From: Ephemerocybe angulata
Taxonomy: Eukaryota > Basidiomycota > Agaricomycetes > Agaricales > Psathyrellaceae
Assembly (NCBI GenBank): GCA_013368325.1
Contig: JAACJK010000019.1
Location: 42,621-106,620, forward strand
Direction of reading: 5' to 3'
DNA length: 64,000 bases
A program made the position numbers and the translations under genes. A model generated the notes under the pieces. The model was not told the origin of the DNA. It saw nothing but the letters and a program-made list of their open reading frames with translations, and did no database searches. Below, piece after piece: positions 35,786-45,608 of the stretch; the stretch's first letter is position 1, and each line of letters begins with the position of its first letter.

Positions 35786-36244
35786 TACAGTTTTGTTTAT
35801 CGCTCCGTCCTACCCTATCGCCTTCGTCGTCCGAATCACCCCCTCTCGTCGAGCATGCTCGCCGTCCTCGTCGTTCCACATCCCTCGATATCGACGTCTC
35901 CCACCCATTCGCCTTCCACCCTCTCGACGTTCATCTCTTCGCGTCTCTCGCTATCTACCGGCGCTCACGGATAATGTGAACCTGATCGCGGTCGCCACCA
36001 CGGCCGTCGCGCGTGGTGACCTTACCCAGAAGATCGGAGGCGTCGCGACAAAGGGGAATCGGGCGACTTTCATATCCCACAAAGGCCAAAACCTTTTCTT
36101 TCTTTTCTTTGTGTCTGTGGTGCGTACTCTTTGTCTTTTGTCAGTCGTATCTCCACTTAAAGTTTCCTCAGACGACACCTCGAAACTCCAGACTACACCC
36201 CTTTCCAACTCATTATCATCCTTGACTCCCACCAGACTTCCTCG
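35786..36244. other. Spacer after the gene-fragment mosaic
   Basis: Apart from the HAMP fragment, only short frames. A pyrimidine-rich stretch (about 36140-36240) precedes the next gene and may be its promoter. Confidence 0.35.
35964..36055 (+). pseudogene. Nik1-type histidine kinase HAMP fragment
   Basis: A short frame encodes NVNLIAVATTAVARGDLTQKI. TTAVARGDLTQKI is nearly diagnostic of the poly-HAMP region of group III hybrid histidine kinases (Nik1/Os-1), the osmosensors targeted by phenylpyrroles. Only about 30 residues match; flanks do not continue the protein. It is the third gene fragment in a row here. Confidence 0.5.
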
Positions 36245-37474
36245 ATGTCCCGTACACATGTCGAATGTAAGCCGTTTGAGTATATCCTGCATGTCCGCTA
36301 CTCATGTCCTGAATCAGGGATTGCTATTGCTATTGCGTCGCTCCAATCCAACGGACACGGCCCTACCTTAACGGTTCAGGCGATCAAAGACGCGGGTAAG
36401 TCCTCGGCGCTCTGGCCCTGCGACGTTCACTTACTTCTTCAACCCAGTCTTTGAAGAAGCGAGAAGTTTGAACCTAAGATTTGTACCTCGCCGACCGGCC
36501 AACAAAGTTCTCGCAGAGGCACTTATAATACTTGTACGTTATGCTTGAATAAGGCTTCGAATCGTCTAACAAGCTATTAGTACTTCGCCGACCTCATTGA
36601 AATGCAGAGCTTTTGCAAGCTGGAAGAGCCTGAAACTGAAGTTACGCTGACTAAGGACGTGTAAGTTCCATGACATATGATTCAAACTACCCTTTGAAAC
36701 TCTGATTCCCACCTCTTGTAGATGGAACGAATTACCGAGCACCCATAGCCCGATCCTGCAATCGGTGAAACGTTTCCAGATTCACGAAGCTCAGATCAAG
36801 CGCTTCAATGAACTAGTCGTGTTTGTCGATCTTGATGCCGAGTACTCTGCCTCCGATGCGTCCTATAACGAGAAGGTAAGGTCCTCCTTCCCTCAGACCA
36901 TCAAGCGCTAACGGTCGGTTCTAGGTTCGAACGATCGCCGACTCGCGCGGTGCGTTGGCGAACCTCCTAGCAGAGTATAAGGAACTGGTAGAAAGGAGTC
37001 AGCTCACGGAGGCCGCCCAAGTGCGTATACATTTCTTCGGCCCGGATCATCTGCCTGAGCTCTATATAGACTGGAACAGTGCGTCGCATGATTCTTGGGC
37101 TCGCGGACTTTCTTGGGCTCGCGGACTATGTCATCGGTCCTTCGCTTGAACGTTGGGATAGCAGGATAATCAAGGTTAGTCACTTGATATTTAAGCCATA
37201 CTCCCCGCTGATGATCCGGAAGGGCGTAGAGCGGTGCATGAAGGGCGTAGAGCGGTGCATGGTTGAACTCGACGAGTGGGCTGAAAAGGTGATAGAGAAA
37301 GAGATCAGGAGGAAGGAGTATATCAAAGTCGTATGTGGATCCAAGATGTCCTCCCGTTTATTTCTGACATTCCTGCAGATGCAGACCGCGTTAAACACGG
37401 CGTTGGGTCCCGGAAACCACTTGCTATTGATGCAGAGGAATGAGCATTACGAGAATTTGGTCTCCAGGGATTAG
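36245..37474 (+). CDS. Hypothetical helical protein, about 291 residues
   Basis: Eight exons: 36245..36395, 36448..36533, 36581..36660, 36722..36875, 36925..37020, 37070..37174, 37223..37330, 37379..37474, with introns of 47-61 bases. The sequence is charged and mostly helical (IADSRGALANLLAEYKELVE; a GVERCM repeat; EWAEKVIEKEIRRKEY). Two 18-base exact tandem duplications occur in coding sequence: CTTGGGCTCGCGGACT near 37092 (LGLAD twice) and GGCGTAGAGCGGTGCATG at 37223 and 37244 (GVERCM twice). No membrane segment, zinc motif or catalytic signature. Function unknown; the exon order is well supported by phase agreement. Confidence 0.55.
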
Positions 37475-38094
37475 AATACGTGAAGTTTGCAACCTTTTCG
37501 ACCCCCAACCACAATCTGGAATGCTCTGTAGAATAACTGTTCTGGGTCTCGGGACGCCTACTTCTGGCTTGTGTCGTCGTCGCTATTGCTATTCTTTTGT
37601 ATTCCTCTCATTTTCTTCTGTACTTTTACTGTTTACCTCTCTTTGAATGTGATCCCCCGAGAATATTTTCACTCTATTACGCGCTTAGCTCCCAGTGACC
37701 GCCAACACTTGGCCAACATAGAGCGGCGGCTCTGCGACGCCGTGTGTAATTCCCACGTCGGCTAATCTAATCAGTTCATTGCAGCAGGCACACGTTAAAC
37801 CACCACCACCACCACAGGAACCATAACTTCTGCTGTCCTCGAACTACGTTAAACCACCACCCACCACTCGCCTCGCGTCTCAAGGATCCATAACTTCTGC
37901 CGTCCTCGAACACACCCACCACTCGCCTCGCGTTAACTTCTGCTGTCCTCGAACCACGTTAAACCACCACCCACCACTCGCCTCGCGTCTCAAGGATCCA
38001 TAACTTCTGCCATCCTCGAACACACCCACCACTCGCCTCGCGTTTCAAGGATCCATAACTTCTGCCGTCCTCGAACACGACAAACCTGAAGCCA
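37475..38094. other. Intergenic region with tandem repeats
   Basis: 620 bases between the hypothetical gene and RMI1. The right half is the 108-base repeat array listed separately. Confidence 0.4.
37785..38085. repeat. About 108-base tandem repeat with inner subrepeats
   Basis: Units built from ACGTTAAACCACCACCCACC, CACTCGCCTCGCGT, CAAGGATCCATAACTTCTGC and GTCCTCGAAC recur; the start of the unit is at about 37848 and 37956, a 108-base period. Inner CACCCACCACTCGCCTCGCGT blocks recur four times. The array ends about ten bases before the RMI1 start codon. Confidence 0.75.
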
Positions 38095-39038
38095 ATGGAC
38101 TCTGTTGCTGTTGCTGTTCCAGCCGAAGTCGTACAATGGGTAAATAGGAACTTCCCCAAACCTAGTGTTGACCAGGTACGGTGACGGACTCCTAAGAATG
38201 ACATTAGATGCGCTGTGCTAACGGGCTTCGAATCTTTCGATAGGAGTGGCTTCAAGGCTGCTACGAGTGGGCAATTGGGCAGGATGGAGTGCGCCCCAAC
38301 TCTCAGAAACTACTCGAAACCATACAAATGCAGCTCCTTAAATCGAGCCTCTCCGGGTCCATGGATTCAACCGATGGTCTACCCCAAGATATCGGGCATC
38401 TCAATTCCAATGTAACGTTGTCTGGAGTCCCAACACTTGTGGAAATCATCTCTGTCTCCGAAGTCGGCTCAAGCGCTTTCCAGCTGGATCAGGTCCGTAA
38501 GGCCAGAGAAGAACGACTACGAGCGGGCGGCTATGACGAGCATGGTGAAGGTGACGAGGAGGATAATTTGGAGGGGGAAGAGGAGGCTGATTTGGAGGTG
38601 GAAGGGGAAGGACCGCTTCCGAAGTACCCCAGGTCGATGCTGGCCTTTGTTCTCTCAGACGGGACTACCCAATTCCAAGGGATGGAGTATAAAACTATAC
38701 CTCAACTTAGTCTGGCACATACACCTCTTGGGTTTAAGCTGCAGCTGAAGGAGGTCAGATTCATTTGTGGAGTCGCTCACCTTGAACCCGACAACGTTAT
38801 ACTCCTTGGAGGGGAATCAGATCTGAACCAGCACAGGGACTACTACCTCCGTCAAAATCTGCGAGAACGCATGGGGTACGCTGCACCCTCCACTGCCACT
38901 GTCCCACTAAGGTAGCTAACACGCCGTATCTGTAGGCTTCCTAAGGAACCCACGCCAGAATTTGAGGATGTAGAGGGAGAGAATGATGAGAATGGTGGTG
39001 CTGGAGCTCTCAGTCCACCACCCCCCACCCACAACTGA
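38095..39038 (+). CDS. RMI1: RecQ-mediated genome instability protein 1
   Basis: Three exons: 38095..38175, 38244..38875, 38936..39038; about 271 residues. RMI1 is the OB-fold partner of Sgs1/BLM helicase and Top3 in double Holliday junction dissolution in the nucleus. The N-terminal helical bundle (VVQWVNRNFPKPSVD, EWLQGCYEW) is followed by the OB-fold: GVPTLVEIISVSEVGSSAFQ, the acidic insertion, GPLPKYPRSMLAFVLSDG, YKTIPQLSLAHTPLGFKLQL, and NVILLGG. These match fungal RMI1 in order and length. The acidic stretch GEGDEEDNLEGEEEADLE sits in the loop where Ascomycete and Basidiomycete forms vary. The first intron separates the first helix. The start codon abuts the 108-base repeat array. Confidence 0.85.
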
Positions 39039-39515
39039 AAACACGCCATATTCCGAATGCTGCCTGGACTCGAAGATCTTGATGCCATCCTCCTCGTCCC
39101 GCTTCCGACTCATTGATTCTGTATGTACGTATATATGATCGAAGGCCAACCTTTACCCTTCAATACCATTTCTCATATCCTTCTCCTTCGTAGATCGACC
39201 AAGCTTAATTTGGAAGGCTATGCGAACCTCGAACATTGGGTCTCCGAGCTCGATAAACGCTCTCGCTATGCAAACTCCTTCTGTGGCATACTGATGAGGG
39301 CGTCTAATAGCTCGCTACGACTGTGCCACCGGCGCCCAGAAGCGAGCGCCCCAGAAGTTACCTCATTAAGATCTAGATGAGCCCCTTGACTTTGTGCCAC
39401 AGTGCGTGTCACGTCTCATCTAATACCAAGTTGGATAGCCCAAAAAGTGGAGGTCTCCCAGAGGTTTGAGAGAACGAGACAATGATATATTGTACACCAA
39501 CTTGAATAACATAGC
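39039..39515. other. Intergenic region
   Basis: 477 bases, downstream of both RMI1 and the convergent HCC-repeat gene. Holds CCAGAAGTTACCTCAT near 39349, an inverted near-copy of a motif at 32298. No supported gene. Confidence 0.35.
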
Positions 39516-40166
39516 TTAAGAAAGCAACGAAAGTGAAAAGGCGATCAGGAATACAACTGGGAGGCGCATGCGCCACCTGGGACCGGGGAGAATTCCAATC
39601 GTAATCGTAAGGCAACCAAGAATCCTACGCTCTAGGGTCCAGAGCAAGAACACAAGCAGGAGCAGGATTGTAAGGCGGAAGGGCTGCTTGAACTTTTGAG
39701 CCTCATTCTGGGGTTCGTCGGTTTCGTCGCACGTCTCGATGGATGTTCTGCAAGGCGGGCAATTCTCGACATGTCGGCTATACGGACCAAGACGGTTCGA
39801 GCTGGTAACGCCACATGCGTTAGCGGTGAGTCGGCAGGGCTTGCAGATTCGGAGGTGGCTTCGATAAAATTCCATGTCTTGAGGGGATGGCTGGGAAGCT
39901 GCTCTATCCGAGCTTGGTTTCGTGTCTGTGCACAGCTTGGCAAGGAGGGAATCTGCTATATCCTTGGTTTTCGTGTCTCTGCACAGCCTGGCAACTGTGA
40001 GGCATCGAGAACAAGACTCCGAATGTGCGACGTAGGCGTCCAGAGGCGTTCCACTCGACAACGCGCAGGCAGTAATTGCGTATGCACACAATTCGCACGT
40101 GTGCTTGTGTGAGCTGCTAGGGAGGATGGACTTGGGCGAGACTGGGGGTTGCTTGGAACCTTCCAT
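39516..40166 (-). CDS. HCC-repeat membrane protein (unrecognised family), copy 2
   Basis: Single exon on the minus strand, about 216 residues. Four perfect copies of H-x3-C-x2-C-x6-C at residues 20-34, 48-62, 104-118 and 132-146. Copies 2-4 align with the three motifs of the gene at 32606-33070, including identical spacers (SNRLxPYxxHVExCxPCR). Between motifs 2 and 3 a short CxDTK-containing unit is duplicated. After the fourth motif, residues about 160-216 are hydrophobic with basic breaks, compatible with two or three membrane segments. No signal peptide: the cysteine part is N-terminal and likely cytosolic or lumenal, anchored by its tail. Zinc or redox chemistry is likely by motif (inference). 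Family not recognised. Confidence 0.65.
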   Translation of the reverse strand: MEGSKQPPVSPKSILPSSSHKHTCELCAYAITACALSSGTPLDAYVAHSESCSRCLTVARLCRDTKTKDIADSLLAKLCTDTKPSSDRAASQPSPQDMEFYRSHLRICKPCRLTANACGVTSSNRLGPYSRHVENCPPCRTSIETCDETDEPQNEAQKFKQPFRLTILLLLVFLLWTLERRILGCLTITIGILPGPRWRMRLPVVFLIAFSLSLLS

Positions 40167-41415
40167 CGGCTAACGACTAATCAGAAAGGCGCCCGGGTGA
40201 GTTGAGAAGAGGATACGCACTGTGGCCCAATTCCAACAATACGGTAGAGGGTCGTGGTTGGGAAGGTAGGCCGGATCCGGAAGAACGGGGATGTAAAAGT
40301 ATACCATAGGTGGCATTATGTTGCCACAGGCAGCGGCTGTAATTTTGTATCCATGGTCCAAGAGACCTAGCCACAGGCAGTGGGTGGAATTTTGTAGTCA
40401 TGGTCGATCGGATGGCCACCGGGTATGCTGCTTCCCAAGATGACGTCCGACGAAGAGCGCGACTGGCGCAGTCGCTGGGAGAATTAGTATGAAGAACCTC
40501 TTGGTACGGTGAAGGGTAGGACTGTGCGGAAACAGCAGGACAACGGAACGGAAAATAACCAGTTGAGCCACCTTGAAACAGTTAATATGAAGCATGGTTG
40601 GACAGTTAGTATGAAGCGTGGTTGGAAGGTCGATGTCACGCCTTTTCGCAGATAATATGCCACAGCAATGTCCTACGGATGTATTCACTGAGTGACATTT
40701 TGGATGTTCCACCGATGATATACGGTTGGGCACCCTTTCGTCAGGCAAATGACATGTAAGCTGTGGCGAGAGATGTATCTGGTTGTCAAATTGTTGCGGC
40801 AATCCTCGAGGCAGATATCATAGTGGCACAATGCTCGACGGTGATACATCGCTAAAAAATTGATATTTCATTCTAACTAAGGGGCCTTTGGACACCAATT
40901 ATTTGTGTCGGCGTTAGCAGCAATGTATCACCCTGTGGCATCCATAATTCGCCGGAGTGAGGCAATGCCAGGACATCCCTCTCTCTTTTGTGGCACATAC
41001 AAAGTGTGTCGCGGATGCATGAGGCCGTCACAAGCATCGGTTATTTCCGGCCACAAATTATCCGTGTTTTCAAGTGCCGCAGCGATGTATCAGCCTGCTA
41101 CATCGGTCCTTCGCCCCTGTGTTAACTCAGTGTTGAGCAACCTGTTCGCGACACCGGGGCCCCTGGATACCCGCGACTTGGGAGCAGGGCCCGCGCGCGA
41201 TGTTGAAGGCATCAGGGGAGTGATGAGAGCGAGTCAGGATGGGCATCGCGGCAGAGAACCCGATTGCGACGGCGTGAGCATTTGATGAATCTCGGTTCCG
41301 AATGTGGGGCACAGCCATGATGGAATTTAAGCGCCCAACTACGTTATAGACAAGAACTCAGACATACGCAAAAGTGATACAGCACAGTATCTTATCGCTA
41401 GTTCGATTCATCATA
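40167..41415. other. Gene-poor region with short duplications
   Basis: 1.25 kb. A 47-base-spaced duplication GCCACAGGCAG...ATTTTGTA..CATGGTC is at 40323 and 40370. AGCARYGATGTATCACCCTGYG-type sequence recurs at about 40918 and 41080 (162 bases apart). No supported gene. Confidence 0.4.
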
Positions 41416-42381
41416 TTAAGTGAGCTTTGCTTTGAACCTTTGAGCCCACTCCTTAGTCGTCTCCTTCCCGATTGCATTCTCGGGTTTCCCCCACCACTGC
41501 TCCTGAGAACCCGCATCACAGTCCAACTCTGCTTCGACCAAGAACTTGGCATAATCTTCAGGCCAACCAAGGCTGGATACGTACTCATGGGTGAGCTCCT
41601 CTGGTGAGATCGGCTTGTGAGTGATCTTGCGGCCAAGGACGTCGGTAAGAATCGCCGCAATCTACCATGACCAGGGAGTTCAGCTTTCTCAATACACGAT
41701 GCAAGACAGTGGAAATATAGACGAACCTGGTCAAATGAAAGAAGCTCAGGACCAACAATGCGCTGCTCATTGATTCTGTTCTTCTCGCTCAGGAATATAC
41801 CGACAGCGAACTTGGCAATATCTTCAACGGAGACAAATGGGATCTTCGCATTTGGCATCACGGTTTTGAACTCGTCCGCCTCTCGAATGTTCTTCCCATA
41901 GAACTCGTATATGTTGTCTGTTGTATCTAGCGTCAGTGCTGCTGCTGCGGGGGAGGGGAAAGGTGAAGTACGCACCAATGAACCAGGTGGGCCTCAGAGC
42001 GAAATAATCAAGCCCTTTCTCCTCGAGGTACCTCCATACGTTAGAAATCCCGAAGTTTGCCTCTTTTTCGACAGCACTGCCGCTGAGGAGAACAAAGCGC
42101 TTGACTCCGTGCTCCACAGCCTTGTCAATGAATAACTTGATATTCTGCGAAGGGTCGACGTATCCGGGGGGTAGTAAGATATACACTCCATGGATTATTT
42201 CCTCGGAGATGAAGGGGTTGGAAAGTGTGGAGGCGTCGAGCCAGTCGAGCTTGACAGAGTCAAAGCCCTCGGGGACACGTCCAGAACGAGATGCGATAAC
42301 GACGCGTTGACCAGCTTCTTTCAGCTGGCGTGCAAGTGCACTTCCGACTTGGCTAGCGCCGCCCGTTATAAGAAAAGACAT
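41416..42381 (-). CDS. NmrA-like NAD(P)-binding protein
   Basis: Three exons on the minus strand: 42381..41976, 41917..41727, 41661..41416; about 280 residues. The start MSFLITGGASQVG puts the Rossmann GGxxxVG motif at the N-terminus; an in-frame upstream Met at 42462 is less likely. Further features: VVIASR after strand 2, VKLDWLD, GVYILLPP, RFVLLSGSAV, and FALRPTWFI, all in the order of the atypical short-chain dehydrogenase NmrA/HSCARG group, which includes fungal ergot-alkaloid type reductases. It could be a redox-sensing regulator or a secondary-metabolism reductase; no biosynthetic cluster is around it. Cytosolic by absence of signals. Confidence 0.8.
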
Positions 42382-43125
42382 TCGACAAAACCACTGCGTG
42401 TACGAGAGAGAGTTAGGGCTGGGACGCGGTGGAATGGGGCTGAGGGGCATATCCAGTCTCACTTTATACTTAAGCCATCTTGACTATTAATCATCATTCA
42501 GTCCCGAGAGACCAGCTCTCGTTGATACTGGTCGTAGAATGTCAGGAAGTGCGTATGATAAATCATCTGGGATCGGAGTAGTGATCCATTATGAATATTT
42601 GAGGTTGCTTACCGAGTGCCCTGGGCTCTACGGCGAGGTAGATTGGCACAATGATCGACAGGTGGCCGCTGATCTTCCCGGCATCCGAGCCGATTGGGTG
42701 CATGCAATCAAGAACCAGAGACGATACTAATAAGGGTTAAGAAAATGAGCGCCCACCATTCAGTGGCAAATGATCATCCCCGAGCATCCGGGGTATCGGC
42801 TGTGATACACATCGCACTCCGATGTCTACCTAGCCACAATGAGTAAAGTCCTTAATAACTGATTGTCTTGGCCTTCTGGGAAGATTCCACAAGAGTTGAG
42901 GGACAAACACTGCTGACACTTGTCGGATACACAGAACCGCTTTCAGGAAACAGTCTTCCGTGAAGAGACCGGCATCAAGACGCACCTAAAGGTTAGGCAT
43001 AAAATAGAAGATAGTGTATATAATATATGTAAATCAACATAGTCACAAACGAAATGGCATACTGGGAGTTGCGGCGAGGAGGGAATTCGTTCGCATCCAT
43101 CCGCATTCCCTGAAAAACGTCATAT
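42382..43125. other. Intergenic region
   Basis: 744 bases between the NmrA-like start and the end of the MIF4G-like gene. No supported gene or repeat. Confidence 0.35.
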
Positions 43126-43954
43126 CTAATTCACAAGCCATCCCGCATCGCTGCAGGAAGACGTCATGAACATCTGGTGACATCGAAGACTGCGATTCAC
43201 TCTGTCTGAAGTGTCGGTGAGCTCCCATATACGCGAGCTATGATTTCGAATCATGTCTTGAATAATAGTGATGAGGGACGACTCCTCCTGTAATAACATG
43301 GTCAGTTAGGCTGTATATCAAGAAACCTAAATGTAGGGACTAACATCAGTGACAGCTACACCCCATTGTCTGAACACAGCCCTGGCTGAAGCGACCATGG
43401 CGCAGTATACTGATGCAGACAGATATGTTCGGGGCAGAAATATCTTCAGATAGTCCTTGTCATAGTCGTTAGAAATTATCGTCTCCCAGAATGCGCTCGG
43501 AGATATAAGGCCCTCTGCGTAGAGCCCCCCAAAATACATTGCAATGCATATTGCTACTGGCCTGTCAGAATTTTCCCACTAAGATCACTGAAATGAGAAT
43601 TAGCACTATGGTGATATGATAACAGTGACTTACTCGTGGCAGGGTCAATATCACTTTGAGAATCTGACTTTCGACCTCCGATCTAAAGACTACCTCAGAT
43701 ACTACATCGGTAGTACCGATCGTGTGCGAAATGGTCGCGCAGAGGTGCGCCATCGTCCTGGGGTTCTCCAAAGAGCTTATTGCAGTTTTGTAGAGGATTG
43801 TTATAGCGCGAGAGATATTCCTCGTAATAATGCTCATATCACCACTTTTGAGAATAACCTTGGCAACATGCGAAGAGGTTTCGACGATGTCAGCGTGCGG
43901 GGCGAATTTGAAGGAAGGCCGCTGTGTGTTGGCGCTAGGGCTGGGAGTCAACAT
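43126..43954 (-). CDS. Small MIF4G-like domain protein
   Basis: Three exons on the minus strand: 43954..43634, 43578..43345, 43287..43126; about 238 residues, all joins in phase 0. The sequence follows a single MIF4G HEAT-type domain as in eIF4G: ISRAITILYKTAISSLENPR..AHLCATISHTIG (normally LFEKAxxEPxFxxxYAxLCxxL), then ICIAMYFGGLYAEGLIS (normally IRFIGELFKLGML), then a helix and RNHSSRIWELTD. There is no eIF4E-binding site or other domain, so if it acts in translation it would be a lone MIF4G. Met at 43954 is the first after an in-frame stop. Similar short MIF4G proteins are, to my knowledge, expanded in some Agaricomycetes. Confidence in the fold is moderate. Confidence 0.55.
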
Positions 43955-45608
43955 ATTGCGTGGAGATGCATTGCGTTCTTGAGCGCGACGATTTATAGTT
44001 TTCTTCAAAGCCCTTGAGTGATCTCACGTGGACAGGATAGCTATTGTGATCAATTTCTCACGGGCGCCTAAAGGGTCCAAAGCACTCGCAAAGCGCCAAC
44101 AAAGCCAACAAAGCATAAACTCGATACCGATATGTAAATAACTTGAAAAGAACGATCATTTTCCGAATTCGAATACGTACTAGTCCATTCATCTCAAAGC
44201 GTAAAGCACAGGAAGTTTGGCTCACGCTCCTTGAGACACAAGTTAAAGACCTTCTCTGTCCCATTCGAGCCCCTGTAGACTCCTGTGGGTTTGTGCAGAT
44301 GCCAAGTGAGACGACTCAGAGATGTACGGTCCGAGGAAGTCTCCGAGTCGAGCGTATATTGTCACAAAACATCAGCGTCAATGTACGTGGTCGTCAGACT
44401 TTGTGAACTTCTTTCAAGCTATCGGGGGAACTTGGTCAATTCACTTGGAAAGTCTTGGGTCGTACGTATGCACAATGTGTTCGCCCATAAGCTTTGGGAG
44501 GTCAGCGCATCGTTCAGTTTTATGAACGCGAAGTGCTTCACAGGAGATCTTGGCCCAGAGAGAAAACAGAGTAGAAACAGAGAGGTAATTAGCAGAAACA
44601 AAATGAGAATACCGATAAACGGCGGGGGTAAACTGAGGAACGAAAACTACAGGTGCTTGGTAGAGAGAACCGGCCGAGCGATGCCAACTCGCTCGCACAC
44701 ATGCCCTCGCATAGCCCAGATTGTCTGAAACGGTTCCAAATGTATGGCTGGAATCTCCGGACCCTCCCTTATCAACACTGTTGCATGCTATGCTTGAAAC
44801 GAGTGTTGAGGGCTAAACCTTTGCCCCGTGCCTCAGCGCGTGCACCCCATCAATCGCCCGACCGAGGTCCCTCGGGCGCCAAACGGTAAGTGATGCCCCA
44901 ACTCTCTCTCCAGAATCGGTGGCCAATCGGTGGCATCCCTACTTCTGTCTGGAATATGCGCCGAGACATCGAGCTCCTAGCAGATATCTATATTGACTGT
45001 AAACTTCTGCGCGCCATTTGAGCCGTAGAGTGTACAAAGAGTGTACAATCTGATGCTATACAGCGTGGATCCATCATAAAGATAAGTTTTTCCCATCACC
45101 GATGGAAGGGTCTGCGCTGATGTCGAGGATGCTCTGGGTCGAGACGAGATCGCCGTAGCGAAGCAAAATGAGATGAGTCTAGACTAGTATTCCAAACGTA
45201 TGGTCGTCCGCGTCGCGTGGCTAAGAGATGGGAGGTGTGGAAAGCTGTTAAGACCTACTAGATGATCAATTCTGCACGCGGGATAACGCCATTTTACTCC
45301 CAAAATGAGGGCGCCTATCGAAAATTGGGGAAGTCGTAATATACGTATCGAGGCCAGAGCGCAGCTTAGGGTGTGGTACTCGAAATACGTGCAGGGAAAC
45401 ATACAGGATTATCCCCACAGAATCATCGGCATGGAGCTCAAGCATCAGATTGCGACTCCGCATTGAAGTATAAAACTCAAACGTTCACGAAGTAGTCATT
45501 ATCATCGAGTTTCCTCTCCCCTCCTCCAAAGTAACCTCCGAGGGCAAACTCTCTCTACTTATTCTCTGCGTCCCCTTCAAGCAACTCCAGTGCTCAATCT
45601 CAACATTC
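43955..45608. other. Gene-poor region
   Basis: 1.65 kb with frames of up to 147 codons on the plus strand (44285-44728), none with recognisable domains or credible splice structure. The 100 bases before 45609 are rich in CTCC and CAA tracts, as expected of the promoter of the secreted-protein gene. Confidence 0.35.

Noticed and set aside
39696..40112. 138-codon plus-strand frame
   Set aside because: Antisense shadow of the HCC-repeat gene, whose four exact motifs are far stronger evidence.
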